Origin: JAHJUB01 sp041653615 [NCBI: Candidatus Ratteibacteria bacterium]
Lineage (GTDB): Bacteria > Ratteibacteria > UBA8468 > MWAK01
Length of the DNA: 64,000 nucleotides
Direction of reading: 5' to 3'
NCBI GenBank assembly: GCA_041653615.1
Contig: JBAZEZ010000005.1
Coordinates: 1-64,000 of the forward strand
Shown here: in pieces, positions 45,001 to 52,054 of the stretch
Numbering within the stretch: position 1 is the stretch's first letter
How the letters are laid out: each line of letters begins with the position of its first letter
Notes under the pieces: generated by a model
The model's input: the letters and a program-made list of their open reading frames with translations, nothing else
Databases searched by the model: none
Told to the model about the DNA's origin: nothing
Translations under genes and position numbers: made by a program

Positions 45001-45279
45001 GGAGAACCCGTAATCGGAGAAACCGCGGATGTCTTTGACTTTCGGCGCGCCCAGGAGGGCGGTTGTAATCGGGTAGGTAACCTGGTCTTCGATAACCTGG
45101 GGCGGCCGGTCCCAGCGGGAAAAGATGATAACCTGGGTGTCGGAAAGGTCGGGAACCGCGTCCAGCGGCAGGTTCTTCAGGGCCAGGGCGCCGGCGATGG
45201 CGGCGGCAGCAACCAGGATTAAGACTATAAATTTGTTCCGGGCGCTGTAATCGATTATCTTTTCAATCCAGCCATCCAT
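42031..45279 (-). CDS. cusA: Heavy-metal efflux RND transporter (CusA/CzcA family)
   Basis: Inner-membrane proton-driven pump that expels Cu(I)/Ag(I) or divalent metals through a tripartite complex. 1082 residues, 12 predicted transmembrane helices in the RND pattern. N-terminal motif LKNLPLDAVPDLSDTQVIIFSRW and the TM4 proton relay GGIAIAIGAMVDAAIVVVENSHKKL are visible, with GVPGTRSIYAERTGGGYFVDF and SPALS-like periplasmic regions. It follows cusB with a family A repeat between them, and the neighbourhood (csoR, copA, cupredoxins) points to copper. The symbol is by family and context. Confidence 0.93.
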   Translation of the reverse strand: MDGWIEKIIDYSARNKFIVLILVAAAAIAGALALKNLPLDAVPDLSDTQVIIFSRWDRPPQVIEDQVTYPITTALLGAPKVKDIRGFSDYGFSYVYVVFEDGTDIYWARSRVTEYLSKVTSQLPPGVQTEIGPDATGLGWVFEYALVDDTGKNSLEDLTTFQNWRLKYALQSVKGVSEVASVGGFTKQYQVTIDPNALLAYNLPLNDVVMALQKSNQEAGARLLEISGREYMVTIRGYLKSLKDIEDIVLKTDQNGVPVRISNVATVQFGPDIRRGVAELNGRGEVVGGIVIIRYQENALEVINRVKEQLKTIQLPEGVKLVITYDRSEIIHRAINTLKSKLREEMIVVSLIILLFLLHFPSAIIPIITLPIAVLIAFIPMYYMKLTANIMSLGGIAIAIGAMVDAAIVVVENSHKKLSHWEEGGRQGDYREVLISAIKEVGQASFFSLLVIAVAFMPIFTLEGIEGRLFKPLAFTKNFALFFAAVLAITLDPAIRLLFTKLDFYEFKPKWLCGIVNHLLVGRIHSEEKHPVSRALFKWYEPVVHFVLRKPRLVIFSTVLLFLVSMPFFFKLGTEFMPPLNEGSILYMPTTPPGISVTEATKLLGVQDKILKSFPEVTSVFGKAGRAATSTDPAPYSMMETTVLLKPQNQWRSKPRWYSNRVPEFLQPSLRLLWPDKISWDEMIQEMDQKLQIPGQVNAWTMPIKARIDMLTTGIRTPVGIKIQGDDLKRVEEIGLQIEALLKGVPGTRSIYAERTGGGYFVDFTLKREEIARYGLTVEDVQTTLMSAIGGENISQTVEGRVRLPINVRYPRELRDDVEKIKKTYIPTPSGSQIPVGQIADVELSSGPSMIRDENGSLAGYVYIDVANRDIGSYVADAKKELNDNLKLPAGYNLVFSGQYESMQRVKERMKVVVPLTLLIIFLLLYFNTRSFPKTFIVLLAVPFSLIGVVWILYLLHYNLSIGVLVGIIALLGVDAETGIFMLLYLDLSYEERKKNGLLKTINDLKEAIIHGAVKRVRPKVMTASVLFIGLLPIMWAQTHEIGADVLKRIAAPMVGGIFTSFGMELIVYPAIYFLWKKKSIK

Positions 45280-45289
45280 AGTAATTTTT

Positions 45290-45410
45290 GGACGCAGATT
45301 ACGGCAGATAATTGCGGATACATATTAAAGATTAATTCAGAGAATTGCTAAGAAATACTCTAAAATTATCCCTTAGTATTATCCTGTATTTTCTGCGTAT
45401 ATCTGCGTCC
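45290..45410. repeat. Dispersed repeat, family A (copy 4)
   Basis: GGACGCAGATTACGGCAGATAA ... TATATCTGCGTCC, inserted between cusB and cusA inside the efflux operon. Confidence 0.88.
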
Positions 45411-45416
45411 AGTTTC

Positions 45417-46445
45417 TTATTGGTTTACCGCTGATTTAAGCCGGCTTTCCGAATCAACGAAGAAATTACCGGAGGAGACAACCGCGTCGCCTTCTTTTAA
45501 ACCGGAGAGTACTTCGTAATAACCTTCGGCCTTATTGCCCAGGGTCACGTCTCGGGATTGGAAATAGCCGTCCGGGGTAGCCAGAAATACTACGTTGCGT
45601 TCACCGGTATTCACCACCGCTTCTTCCGGAACCGCCAGCTTTTTGCCCAGGGAGATTTTTACCCGGGCGTTGACGAACATGCCCGGTTTCAATTTGCCGC
45701 CCGGATTTCCAATTTCCGTACGGGCCTGGACGCTTCTGGTCGCTGGGTCAAGTACCGGACTGACGGCGGCAATCTTTCCGGCAAAGACTTCGCCGGGAAA
45801 GGCGGTCGCGGTTATTTCCACCGGCAGGCCGTTTTTAACCAGGCCCATATCGTATTCATAAACGGAGAGATAGGCCCAGATTGTTTTCTGACCTTCCGCC
45901 AGGTAGAGGTTGCTCTGCGGTTTTCGTTCCCAGACCAGTTTTCGAACCTGGTTTTTATCCATGCCCATCAACAAGAGTTTTTGCTTGGCGGCATCAGTAA
46001 GGGCAACCGCTTCTTTTTTTGCTTCGGACTCGGAATCGGCGCCGGATGTTTCTTCCATCTTTAGCGCCTGCAGAAATTCTTCCTGGGCTATGTACAGGTC
46101 GGGGTCGTAGGCGATTTTGCCCACCGTGCGGATTTCACGCGTCAAGTCCTGTTTCTTTACCTCGGTGGTCTTGATTCCAACCAGCTGTTGTTTCTCCGGG
46201 CTGATTTGCATCCCTTCCGGCGCTGTTGGTTTCGCTTCTTCCTCGTACACCGGAAGATAGTCCATACCCATCTCGTCCTTTTTGAAGACCGGCGAAGTAA
46301 TTTCGAGGTTCATCGGGTTGCGGTAGAAAAGAATCTTCCGGTCTTTTTCCGGCGGTTGTTTTCGGGAGTGGGGAATAATTCCGATCGCGGCAATCAAGAC
46401 CAGTAAGATAACAAGGACGCTGATTATTATATTTTTCTTTTTCAT
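45417..46445 (-). CDS. cusB: Efflux RND periplasmic adaptor (CusB-like)
   Basis: Membrane-fusion protein linking the RND pump and the outer-membrane channel. The 342-residue protein has an N-terminal transmembrane anchor (IIISVLVILLVLIAAIGIIP), then a heavy-metal-binding segment YRNPMNLEITSPVFKKDEMGMDYLPVYEEE, a CusB hallmark. The lipoyl/beta-barrel part has GKIAYDPDLYIAQEEFL, LYLAEGQKTIWAYLSVYEYDMGLVKNG, and GKIAAVSPVLDPATRSVQARTEIGNPGGKLKPGMFVNARV. It is in order tolC-like, cusB, cusA on the minus strand. Confidence 0.93.
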   Translation of the reverse strand: MKKKNIIISVLVILLVLIAAIGIIPHSRKQPPEKDRKILFYRNPMNLEITSPVFKKDEMGMDYLPVYEEEAKPTAPEGMQISPEKQQLVGIKTTEVKKQDLTREIRTVGKIAYDPDLYIAQEEFLQALKMEETSGADSESEAKKEAVALTDAAKQKLLLMGMDKNQVRKLVWERKPQSNLYLAEGQKTIWAYLSVYEYDMGLVKNGLPVEITATAFPGEVFAGKIAAVSPVLDPATRSVQARTEIGNPGGKLKPGMFVNARVKISLGKKLAVPEEAVVNTGERNVVFLATPDGYFQSRDVTLGNKAEGYYEVLSGLKEGDAVVSSGNFFVDSESRLKSAVNQ

Positions 46446-46455
46446 ACGGTTTCTA

Positions 46456-46542
46456 TGTAGGGGAGGGGCTACGTCCCCTCCCGCCTACGCTAAAGCTACG
46501 GCGGGCACAGCCCGCGGGCGGGGATTCAACCCCGCCCCTACA
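46456..46542. repeat. GC-rich palindromic repeat, family B (copy 4)
   Basis: TGTAGGGGAGGGGCTACGTCCCCTCCC, an inserted CGCCTACGCTAAAGCTACGGCGGGC segment, then GGCGGGGATTCAACCCCGCCCCTACA. It sits between the tolC-like gene and cusB, so it is transcribed within the operon. Confidence 0.85.
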
Positions 46543-46545
46543 GTT

Positions 46546-47868
46546 TTAAAACAACATTTCTTTTTCCGGTGAGACACCGGCGATAGAGAGGGATATTTCG
46601 TTTAAGGTTATTTCTCTTAATCCTTGCGCCGAAAGGTAATTAACGGAAAAGTCAAGAAAAGTCCGTTCCGCGTTCAATAAGTCGGCCAGATTGGTCTTTC
46701 CCGTTTGATACCCGGATTGAGCTATTTGGGTGGCCGCTCGGCTTTTTGGCAGGAGGTTTTCCCGGTAGAGTTTCACTTCCCGGTCTGCCTGTCTCCAGCG
46801 GAAGAGCCCGTCGGCCAGCCCTGCGGCTAAATCCAGTTCCTCGGCCGAAAAGGCCGCTTCCGTCATCTTTACGGTGCTCTTGGAAGCGGCAATCTGGCTG
46901 GCGGCTTTTCCCGGCCAGGGAATTGATATTGACAGCAAGGGCCTGGTGAGAGCCATTCCGGAAAAGAGGCCCTGCATCAAACCGATATTAAAATCAGGCC
47001 ATTGCTCCTTGTATGCCAACTTAACATAAACTTCACTCTGTTCTATCTCGTTTCGCAGGAGAGCCAGGCGGGGGTTTTTGGCCTGGACGGATTCCCAGAT
47101 ATTTTTTTCCGAAAAACCTGCTTCGGTGAAGGGCAGGGCGGCTGGCGGTTTTGGAATCCGGTCAGATTGGAGTATGCCTAAAGCGGCGCCGAATTGGGCA
47201 ATCAACACTTTTTCGGAATCTTTAAAGTTCGCCAGCATATTGGCCAGCTTCTCTTTTTCAATCTGGATTGTAATCGGGTCAAGCAGGGATGACTCGTTGG
47301 TCTTTACCCTGGCTAAACTCACGTTTTCCTGTGCTTGAAGAAGTTTTAATATATCTTCCGTGAGTGTAATCTTTTCTTCCAGGACCCAGAACTGATAGGA
47401 AATTTCTTTTACCCGGAAAGCGGTTTGAAAGACCGCTGCTTCAAAAAGATGACTATTTTTGCCGGCTTCCAGGGAAGCCGCTTCGCCGGAAAGGGAAAGC
47501 TTGCCGGGCGCCGGTATCGTAAACATGATGCCGGGCATCAAAGAATCTATGACGCTGTTAAAATCCAAAAGTGAAAGCTGGGGATTGGCCGGGTACTTGG
47601 AGGCGTTAATCGCCTCCACCGCGTTTTTCCACTGGTAGAAAGCCTCTTCCACTCTGGGGTTGTTGAGGACCGCGTACTTAACAAAATCTTTGAGTTCCGA
47701 ATCGGCGGTCAAGACCGGCAATTGGGGTCTGGCGTCTTTCGGCCGGTACTGTTTTTCAACCCGGGCAATCTTTTCTCTTTCGGCTTTCTCAACTTTGGTG
47801 GCCGGACCGGCGCAACCGGAGATTACTAAAAGAAGCGAGACGCAAATTAGTAAAAGTCTGGTCTTCAT
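46546..47868 (-). CDS. TolC/CusC family outer-membrane efflux lipoprotein
   Basis: Outer-membrane channel of the tripartite metal pump. 440 residues with a lipoprotein signal (LLLISLLLVISGC-type lipobox, Cys about 19) and two helical-hairpin repeats. Typical motifs include DFVKYAVLNNPRVEEAFYQWKNAVEAINASKYPANPQLSL and SGYQTGKTNLADLLNAERTFLDFSVNYLSAQ near the C-terminus. Its ATG lies immediately after the stop of the upstream cupredoxin gene (TAG G ATG), so translation is coupled. A copy of its first codons also survives at 48455-48475 as a duplication scar. Confidence 0.92.
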   Translation of the reverse strand: MKTRLLLICVSLLLVISGCAGPATKVEKAEREKIARVEKQYRPKDARPQLPVLTADSELKDFVKYAVLNNPRVEEAFYQWKNAVEAINASKYPANPQLSLLDFNSVIDSLMPGIMFTIPAPGKLSLSGEAASLEAGKNSHLFEAAVFQTAFRVKEISYQFWVLEEKITLTEDILKLLQAQENVSLARVKTNESSLLDPITIQIEKEKLANMLANFKDSEKVLIAQFGAALGILQSDRIPKPPAALPFTEAGFSEKNIWESVQAKNPRLALLRNEIEQSEVYVKLAYKEQWPDFNIGLMQGLFSGMALTRPLLSISIPWPGKAASQIAASKSTVKMTEAAFSAEELDLAAGLADGLFRWRQADREVKLYRENLLPKSRAATQIAQSGYQTGKTNLADLLNAERTFLDFSVNYLSAQGLREITLNEISLSIAGVSPEKEMLF

Positions 47869-47890
47869 CCTATTCCACGATTAATTTGCC
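47853..47890. repeat. 38-bp direct repeat, downstream copy (tolC start / cupredoxin end)
   Basis: AAAGTCTGGTCTTCATCCTATTCC and 14 further bases are identical to 48455-48492. Here both halves are functional: the first codons of the tolC-like gene and the last codons of the cupredoxin. Confidence 0.9.
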
Positions 47891-48358
47891 GGTCATTCCG
47901 GAATGACCGAAGCCGCAAAAGACGGAGCAACGGAAGACAAAAGTTCCTTTTTTGTCGGCCAGAAACTCTATCTTTTTTGTTTCACCTTTATTGACCGGAA
48001 CGTTTATGCCGTATTCCTTGATCGTCAGGCCGTGAGCAACGTCTTCCGAGGTGAAGTTTATCCTCACGATGTCGTTCTGTTTTACCCTTATTTCCGCCGG
48101 AACAAACGCGTATTTTTTGGCGACTACGTTAAATTCTTTTATCCGGCTGAGATATTTTTCCGGGTTCTTCTTAAAGTCGCTGATGCACGCCGCGCAGCAG
48201 AAATAGTAGGTTTTCCCCTTATATTGATAGGAGACAGACGGGGATGCCTTTCCGCCCAGTACCGGGCAGATACCCGGATTTTCCACGGCTGAAGCAAGCG
48301 GAAGCAGAAGACCGAAAACCAACATTAGCAACAAACTACCCTTCAGAATTCTCTTCAT
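47870..48358 (-). CDS. YHS domain + CuA-type cupredoxin, exported
   Basis: A 162-residue protein: signal peptide (LLLMLVFGLLLPLASA), a YHS/TRASH-like metal-binding domain (CPVLGGKASPSVSYQYKGKTYYFCCAACISDFKKNPEKYL, about 30-70), then a cupredoxin domain. The ligands are those of cytochrome oxidase subunit II CuA sites: His in DVAHGLTIKEY and CSVFCGFGHSGM (two Cys, His, Met). It probably binds copper in the periplasm and may hand it to the CusCBA pump. I start at MKRILKGS after GAGGGAG; nine codons upstream lie in a repeat. Two paralogues are at 48472-48894 and 51549-52037. Confidence 0.87.
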   Translation of the reverse strand: MKRILKGSLLLMLVFGLLLPLASAVENPGICPVLGGKASPSVSYQYKGKTYYFCCAACISDFKKNPEKYLSRIKEFNVVAKKYAFVPAEIRVKQNDIVRINFTSEDVAHGLTIKEYGINVPVNKGETKKIEFLADKKGTFVFRCSVFCGFGHSGMTGKLIVE

Positions 48359-48362
48359 CTTA

Positions 48363-48440
48363 TTCTCCCTCGGCCGCCATAGCATGGATGCCGGTGCGGC
48401 AAAGCCGCTTTGTTTAAGGCGTCCGTAGTGTGAAGGTGAC
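48363..48440. repeat. Family C palindrome upstream of the YHS-cupredoxin gene
   Basis: Read on the minus strand it ends GGCATCCATGCTATGGCGGCC then GAGGGAG, the Shine-Dalgarno of the cupredoxin gene. The inner hairpin is GCGGCTTTGCCGC. More diverged than the copies near 55631 and 61172. Confidence 0.7.
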
Positions 48441-48454
48441 CGCGTTAAGTTTAC

Positions 48455-48492
48455 AAAGTCTGGTCTTCATCCTATTCCACGATTAATTTGCC
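48455..48492. repeat. 38-bp direct repeat, upstream copy (duplication scar)
   Basis: Identical to 47853-47890. On the minus strand it reads from the end of the second cupredoxin gene into ATGAAGACCAGACTTT, the first codons of the tolC-like gene, after which similarity stops. It marks the junction of a tandem duplication that created two cupredoxin genes. Confidence 0.85.
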
Positions 48493-48894
48493 CTGCATTT
48501 TAAAATGGCCCATACCGCAGAAGACCGAACAGCGGAAGACAAAGGTTCCCGTCTTGTCAGCCAGAAACTCCACCTGTTTTGTCTCTCCCTTTTTGGCCGA
48601 TATGTTTATGTTATATTCTTTAATCATGAAGCCGTGGGTAGCGTCTTTGGGAGCAAGGATTATCCTTACGGTGTCACCCTGCTTAACCCTTATTTCCGCC
48701 GGGTTGAACTCATATTTCTTGGCAATTACTGTGAACTCCTTTATCTGGCTTGGGGCTTTTACCGTTGAGCTATTACCTGTTTGTGCGCTAATATCGCCAG
48801 GGCCTTTTATGCTCTTAACGGCCGCCGATGCAAAAGAAACCGAAAGACCAAGAAACAATACCACCAGCCACCAACTTTTCCTCAAAGTAACCAT
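48472..48894 (-). CDS. CuA-type cupredoxin, exported
   Basis: A 140-residue protein: signal peptide (SWWLVVLFLGLSVSFASAA), a short linker rich in Ser/Thr/Lys instead of a YHS domain, and a cupredoxin domain with a CuA ligand set, His in DATHGFMIKEY and CSVFCGMGHFKM. The start is the ATG four bases after AAGGAGG; an ATG ten codons upstream lacks a Shine-Dalgarno. It is closely related to the neighbour at 47870 over the cupredoxin half and follows csoR directly, so it is copper-regulated with it. Likely a periplasmic copper carrier. Confidence 0.87.
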   Translation of the reverse strand: MVTLRKSWWLVVLFLGLSVSFASAAVKSIKGPGDISAQTGNSSTVKAPSQIKEFTVIAKKYEFNPAEIRVKQGDTVRIILAPKDATHGFMIKEYNINISAKKGETKQVEFLADKTGTFVFRCSVFCGMGHFKMQGKLIVE

Positions 48895-48927
48895 ACGTCC
48901 TCCTTTTGTGATAACTTTTTTCATTTC

Positions 48928-49206
48928 TCAACCGGTGAATTTTTTATAGATTTCCATTAGTTCTTCGACCTTATCTTTGACCTTCCGGCTGTTCCGGGAG
49001 ACCATCGCCTGCCGCACGCAGGTGTTGATATGGTTTTCCAGGACGAGCAGGCCGGCAGCCTTCAGGGCTCCGGCGACCGCGGAAATCTGCTGCAGGATAT
49101 CAACGCAGTATTCGCCATTTTCTACCATACGGCTGATGCCCTTGATTTGGCCTTCAATCTTTTTGAGCCGCGGCTGCAGTTTTTTCATTTCCCGTTCGGT
49201 AATCAT
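48928..49206 (-). CDS. csoR: Copper-sensing repressor CsoR
   Basis: A 92-residue all-helical DUF156 repressor. The Cu(I) ligand triad is present: Cys34 (GEYCVDIL), His59 and Cys63 (ENHINTCVRQA), the C-H-C arrangement of CsoR rather than the FrmR or RcnR patterns. Its gene heads the csoR - cupredoxin - YHS-cupredoxin - tolC-like - cusB - cusA series, and its own promoter contains a GC-rich pseudo-palindrome in the spacer. Copper binding should release it and induce efflux. Confidence 0.93.
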   Translation of the reverse strand: MITEREMKKLQPRLKKIEGQIKGISRMVENGEYCVDILQQISAVAGALKAAGLLVLENHINTCVRQAMVSRNSRKVKDKVEELMEIYKKFTG

Positions 49207-49234
49207 ACTTGAGTATCCTTATCGTTTTAGTCAG

Positions 49235-49264
49235 ATTATACCCTACCCCAGTATAGTGTGTCAA
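49235..49264 (-). promoter_or_regulatory. csoR promoter with probable CsoR operator in the spacer
   Basis: Minus-strand consensus -35 TTGACA (49259-49264), 18-base spacer, consensus -10 TATAAT (49235-49240). The spacer and -10 read CTATACTGGGGTAGGGTATA, an A/T-flanked G-rich dyad like known CsoR sites. It lies between copA and csoR. Confidence 0.72.
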
Positions 49265-49272
49265 ATGACCGA

Positions 49273-51540
49273 TCAAAGTTTCAAATTGCGCAGCCGTAAA
49301 GAATTGCCGATAACGGAAACCGAACTGAAACTCATGGCTGTTCCGGCAATTATCGGGCTTAAGAGCAAGCCGAAAAACGGGTATAGGACTCCGGCGGCGA
49401 CCGGAATGCCGATGGCGTTATAAATAAAGGCAAAGAACAGGTTTTGCCTGATGTTTTTCATGACGCTCCGGCTTAAGCGCAAAGTTTTAACGATTCCGCC
49501 CAAGTCTCCCTTGACCAGCGTTATGCCGGCGCTTTCAATGGCCACGTCGGTTCCGGTGCCCATGGCTACGCCTACCTCGGCTTGGGCTAAAGCGGGCGCA
49601 TCGTTAATGCCGTCACCGGCCATCATCACGACGGCTCCGTCCTGCTGGAATTTTCGCACTATTTCCCGCTTGTCTTTTGGTTCCAGTTCCGCCTGAAAAC
49701 CATCAAGGTTCAATTGTTTGGCAATCACCCCGGCTGTTTTATGGTTATCGCCGGTTAGCATGATGATTTTTAACCCCATTTTATGGAGCGCTTCTATCGC
49801 AGCGGGCGTGGTTTTTTTAATTGGGTCTGAAATTCCCAGAATTCCGGCTATTTTGCCTCCAATCCCAACCCAAACAATGGTTTGGGCTTGATTTCGCAAA
49901 ACGGCAGCCTGGTCGCTCAACTCTTCGGGGATGTTTATTTTCATTTCTTCGATAAATTTTTGTTTACCGACGATAACGGATTTACCGTTGACATTTCCTT
50001 TTATTCCCTGGCCGATGATTGATTTAAAATCGGACGCGGAAAGAATTTTCGCGTCGCGTTCGCGCGCAAAATCAACAATGGCCCGTGCCAAAGGGTGCTC
50101 GCTGCCCTGTTCCAGGGAAGCGGCCAGGCTTAAAAATTCCTGCCTGTCCCAACCCGGAGCCGGAACGGCGGCCGTTACGTAGGGCTTTCCTTCGGTCAGC
50201 GTGCCGGTTTTGTCGATTAGAAGGTGGGTGATTTTTTCCGATTTTTCAATTGTTTCCGCGTTTTTAATTAAAATGCCCGTCTGGGCGCCCCGGCCCACCC
50301 CGACCATGATTGACATGGGTGTGGCCAATCCAAGGGCGCAGGGACAGGCGATAATCAGAACGGCAATGGCGTTGACAAAAGCATAGGCCAGTTTTGGGTT
50401 CGGTCCCCAATGAAACCAAATTATGAAAGCGAATACGGAAATTGTGATGACAGCCGGGACAAAATAACCGGAGACCCGGTCGGCCAGTTTTTGAATCGGC
50501 GCGCGGCTTCGCTGGGCTTCCGAAACCATGCGGACAATCTGCGACAGCAATGTTTCGGAGCCGATTTTTTCGGCGCGCATTAAGAATGTTCCGGTCTGGT
50601 TGACGGTCGCGCCCACAACCTTGTCTCCGATATTTTTTACAACCGGGATGGGCTCGCCGGTAATCATCGATTCATCTACGGCGCTTTGCCCTTCAACTAT
50701 CGCGCCGTCCAGCGGAATTTTCTCTCCGGGGCGCACCCGGAGAATATCTCCCCGTTGAATGGTATCGATGGGAACATCCTCTTCGACACCAGCGCGGATA
50801 CGGTGGGCATTTTTTGCCGCCAGGCCCAGCAGCGCTTTAACGGCCCGGCCGGTCCGGCTGCGGGCTTTCGCTTCCAACAGCTGTCCCAGGACAACCAGAA
50901 CCGTAATGGCCGCGGCCGCTTCAAAGTAAAGGTCGATATTTCCCATCTTTTTAAGCGAATCCGGAAAGAGCCGCGGTAGTAAAAGAGCGATTGTGCTATA
51001 GCCGTAGGAGGCCCCTACGCCCAGGGCAATCAAAGTAAACATATTTAAACTTCTATTTACAATAGATTTCCACGCCCGGACAAATAAAAAACCGCCGGAC
51101 CAAAATACGACCGGGGTGACCAGCAGAAATTGAATCCAGGCAGAGACCGGGTAGAGGATAGCTGATTTTTTTGCTATGGGCGGAAGCATATTTCCGGCAG
51201 ACAGAATGATGATTGGGGTTGCGAAAAGCAGTCCGGTCCAAAATTTGCGGGATAAAAGGCGGAGTTGTTTATCTTCTTCGTTATTTTCCGGTTCAGGGTT
51301 TACCGGCTCCAGATGCATTCCGCATTTCGGGCAATCTCCGGGTTTATCCTGCCTGATTTCCGGATGCATCGGGCAGGTGTAAACAGCTTTGTCTCCGGCG
51401 GTTGATTTTACGGCAGGGGGCTTTGCCAGGAATTTTTGCTTGCAGTGCGGGCTGCAAAAATAATAGGTAAGGCCGTTTTGCGTGAGCGTAATAGCCCCGG
51501 TTTTTTTGACTTCCATACCGCAAATCGGGTCTCTGGGCAT
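49273..51540 (-). CDS. copA: Copper-translocating P1B-type ATPase CopA
   Basis: Pumps Cu(I) across the inner membrane. The 755-residue protein has an N-terminal YHS domain ([29 protein letters not shown], residues 5-33) and a heavy-metal-binding segment [22 protein letters not shown] instead of the usual HMA domain. Eight membrane helices follow, with TM6 [12 protein letters not shown], phosphorylation motif [24 protein letters not shown] and [15 protein letters not shown] and HP motifs place it in the Cu/Ag group. It precedes csoR on the same strand and follows the degenerate cupredoxin by 8 bases. Confidence 0.95.
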   Translation of the reverse strand: MPRDPICGMEVKKTGAITLTQNGLTYYFCSPHCKQKFLAKPPAVKSTAGDKAVYTCPMHPEIRQDKPGDCPKCGMHLEPVNPEPENNEEDKQLRLLSRKFWTGLLFATPIIILSAGNMLPPIAKKSAILYPVSAWIQFLLVTPVVFWSGGFLFVRAWKSIVNRSLNMFTLIALGVGASYGYSTIALLLPRLFPDSLKKMGNIDLYFEAAAAITVLVVLGQLLEAKARSRTGRAVKALLGLAAKNAHRIRAGVEEDVPIDTIQRGDILRVRPGEKIPLDGAIVEGQSAVDESMITGEPIPVVKNIGDKVVGATVNQTGTFLMRAEKIGSETLLSQIVRMVSEAQRSRAPIQKLADRVSGYFVPAVITISVFAFIIWFHWGPNPKLAYAFVNAIAVLIIACPCALGLATPMSIMVGVGRGAQTGILIKNAETIEKSEKITHLLIDKTGTLTEGKPYVTAAVPAPGWDRQEFLSLAASLEQGSEHPLARAIVDFARERDAKILSASDFKSIIGQGIKGNVNGKSVIVGKQKFIEEMKINIPEELSDQAAVLRNQAQTIVWVGIGGKIAGILGISDPIKKTTPAAIEALHKMGLKIIMLTGDNHKTAGVIAKQLNLDGFQAELEPKDKREIVRKFQQDGAVVMMAGDGINDAPALAQAEVGVAMGTGTDVAIESAGITLVKGDLGGIVKTLRLSRSVMKNIRQNLFFAFIYNAIGIPVAAGVLYPFFGLLLSPIIAGTAMSFSSVSVIGNSLRLRNLKL

Positions 51541-51548
51541 AGTTCAAC

Positions 51549-52037
51549 TCATTCGACGATTAACCGGCCGGTCATTTCGGATTTTTTCCCGACATAAACA
51601 AGCGGGGAGCGAAATATGAATGTTCCTTTTTTGTCGGCCAGAAATTCTATCTTTTTTTCTTCATTCTGTATGACCGAAACGTTTATGCCGTACTCTTTTA
51701 TTATCAGGCTGCGATTAACGTTTTTAGCGATGAAGGTTATCTGTACGATGTCACCCTGCTTCATCTTTATTTCTAACGGAAGAAACGAATAAGTTTGGGC
51801 AAGTAACGTGATTTTTTTTATCCGGCTGAGGTATTTTTCCGGGTCTTTTTGGAAATTGATGACGCACTCCGGGTTGCAAAAGTAATATGTTTCCCCGCCG
51901 TATTTACAAGAATTGGACAGGGATGCTTTTTTGCCCAGGACCGGGCAAAGACCCGGATTATCGGCTGCTAAGGCGGCAGACGCCAGAAGACCAAAAACCA
52001 AAACCAACAAAAGGCCACGCTTCCGGATTTTATTCAT
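51549..52037 (-). CDS. YHS-cupredoxin paralogue lacking CuA ligands
   Basis: A 162-residue paralogue of the 47870 gene with signal peptide (LLLVLVFGLLASAALA), an intact YHS domain (CPVLGKKASLSNSCKYGGETYYFCNPECVINFQKDPEKYL) and a recognisable cupredoxin fold. Copper ligands are gone: DVAHGL has become NVNRSL, and CSVFCGFGHSGM has become SPLVYVGKKSEM, leaving only the Met. The reading frame and fold-core residues (IKEYGINV, KKIEFLADKKGTFIFR, MTGRLIVE) are preserved, so the protein is probably still made, perhaps relying on its YHS site. It precedes copA by 8 bases. Confidence 0.85.
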   Translation of the reverse strand: MNKIRKRGLLLVLVFGLLASAALAADNPGLCPVLGKKASLSNSCKYGGETYYFCNPECVINFQKDPEKYLSRIKKITLLAQTYSFLPLEIKMKQGDIVQITFIAKNVNRSLIIKEYGINVSVIQNEEKKIEFLADKKGTFIFRSPLVYVGKKSEMTGRLIVE

Positions 52038-52054
52038 CGTTCATTTTTTTCTTT

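Noticed and set aside
44284-45222. 312-codon plus-strand open frame opposite cusA
   Set aside because: Antisense to well-conserved RND transporter sequence; composition is that of a shadow frame.
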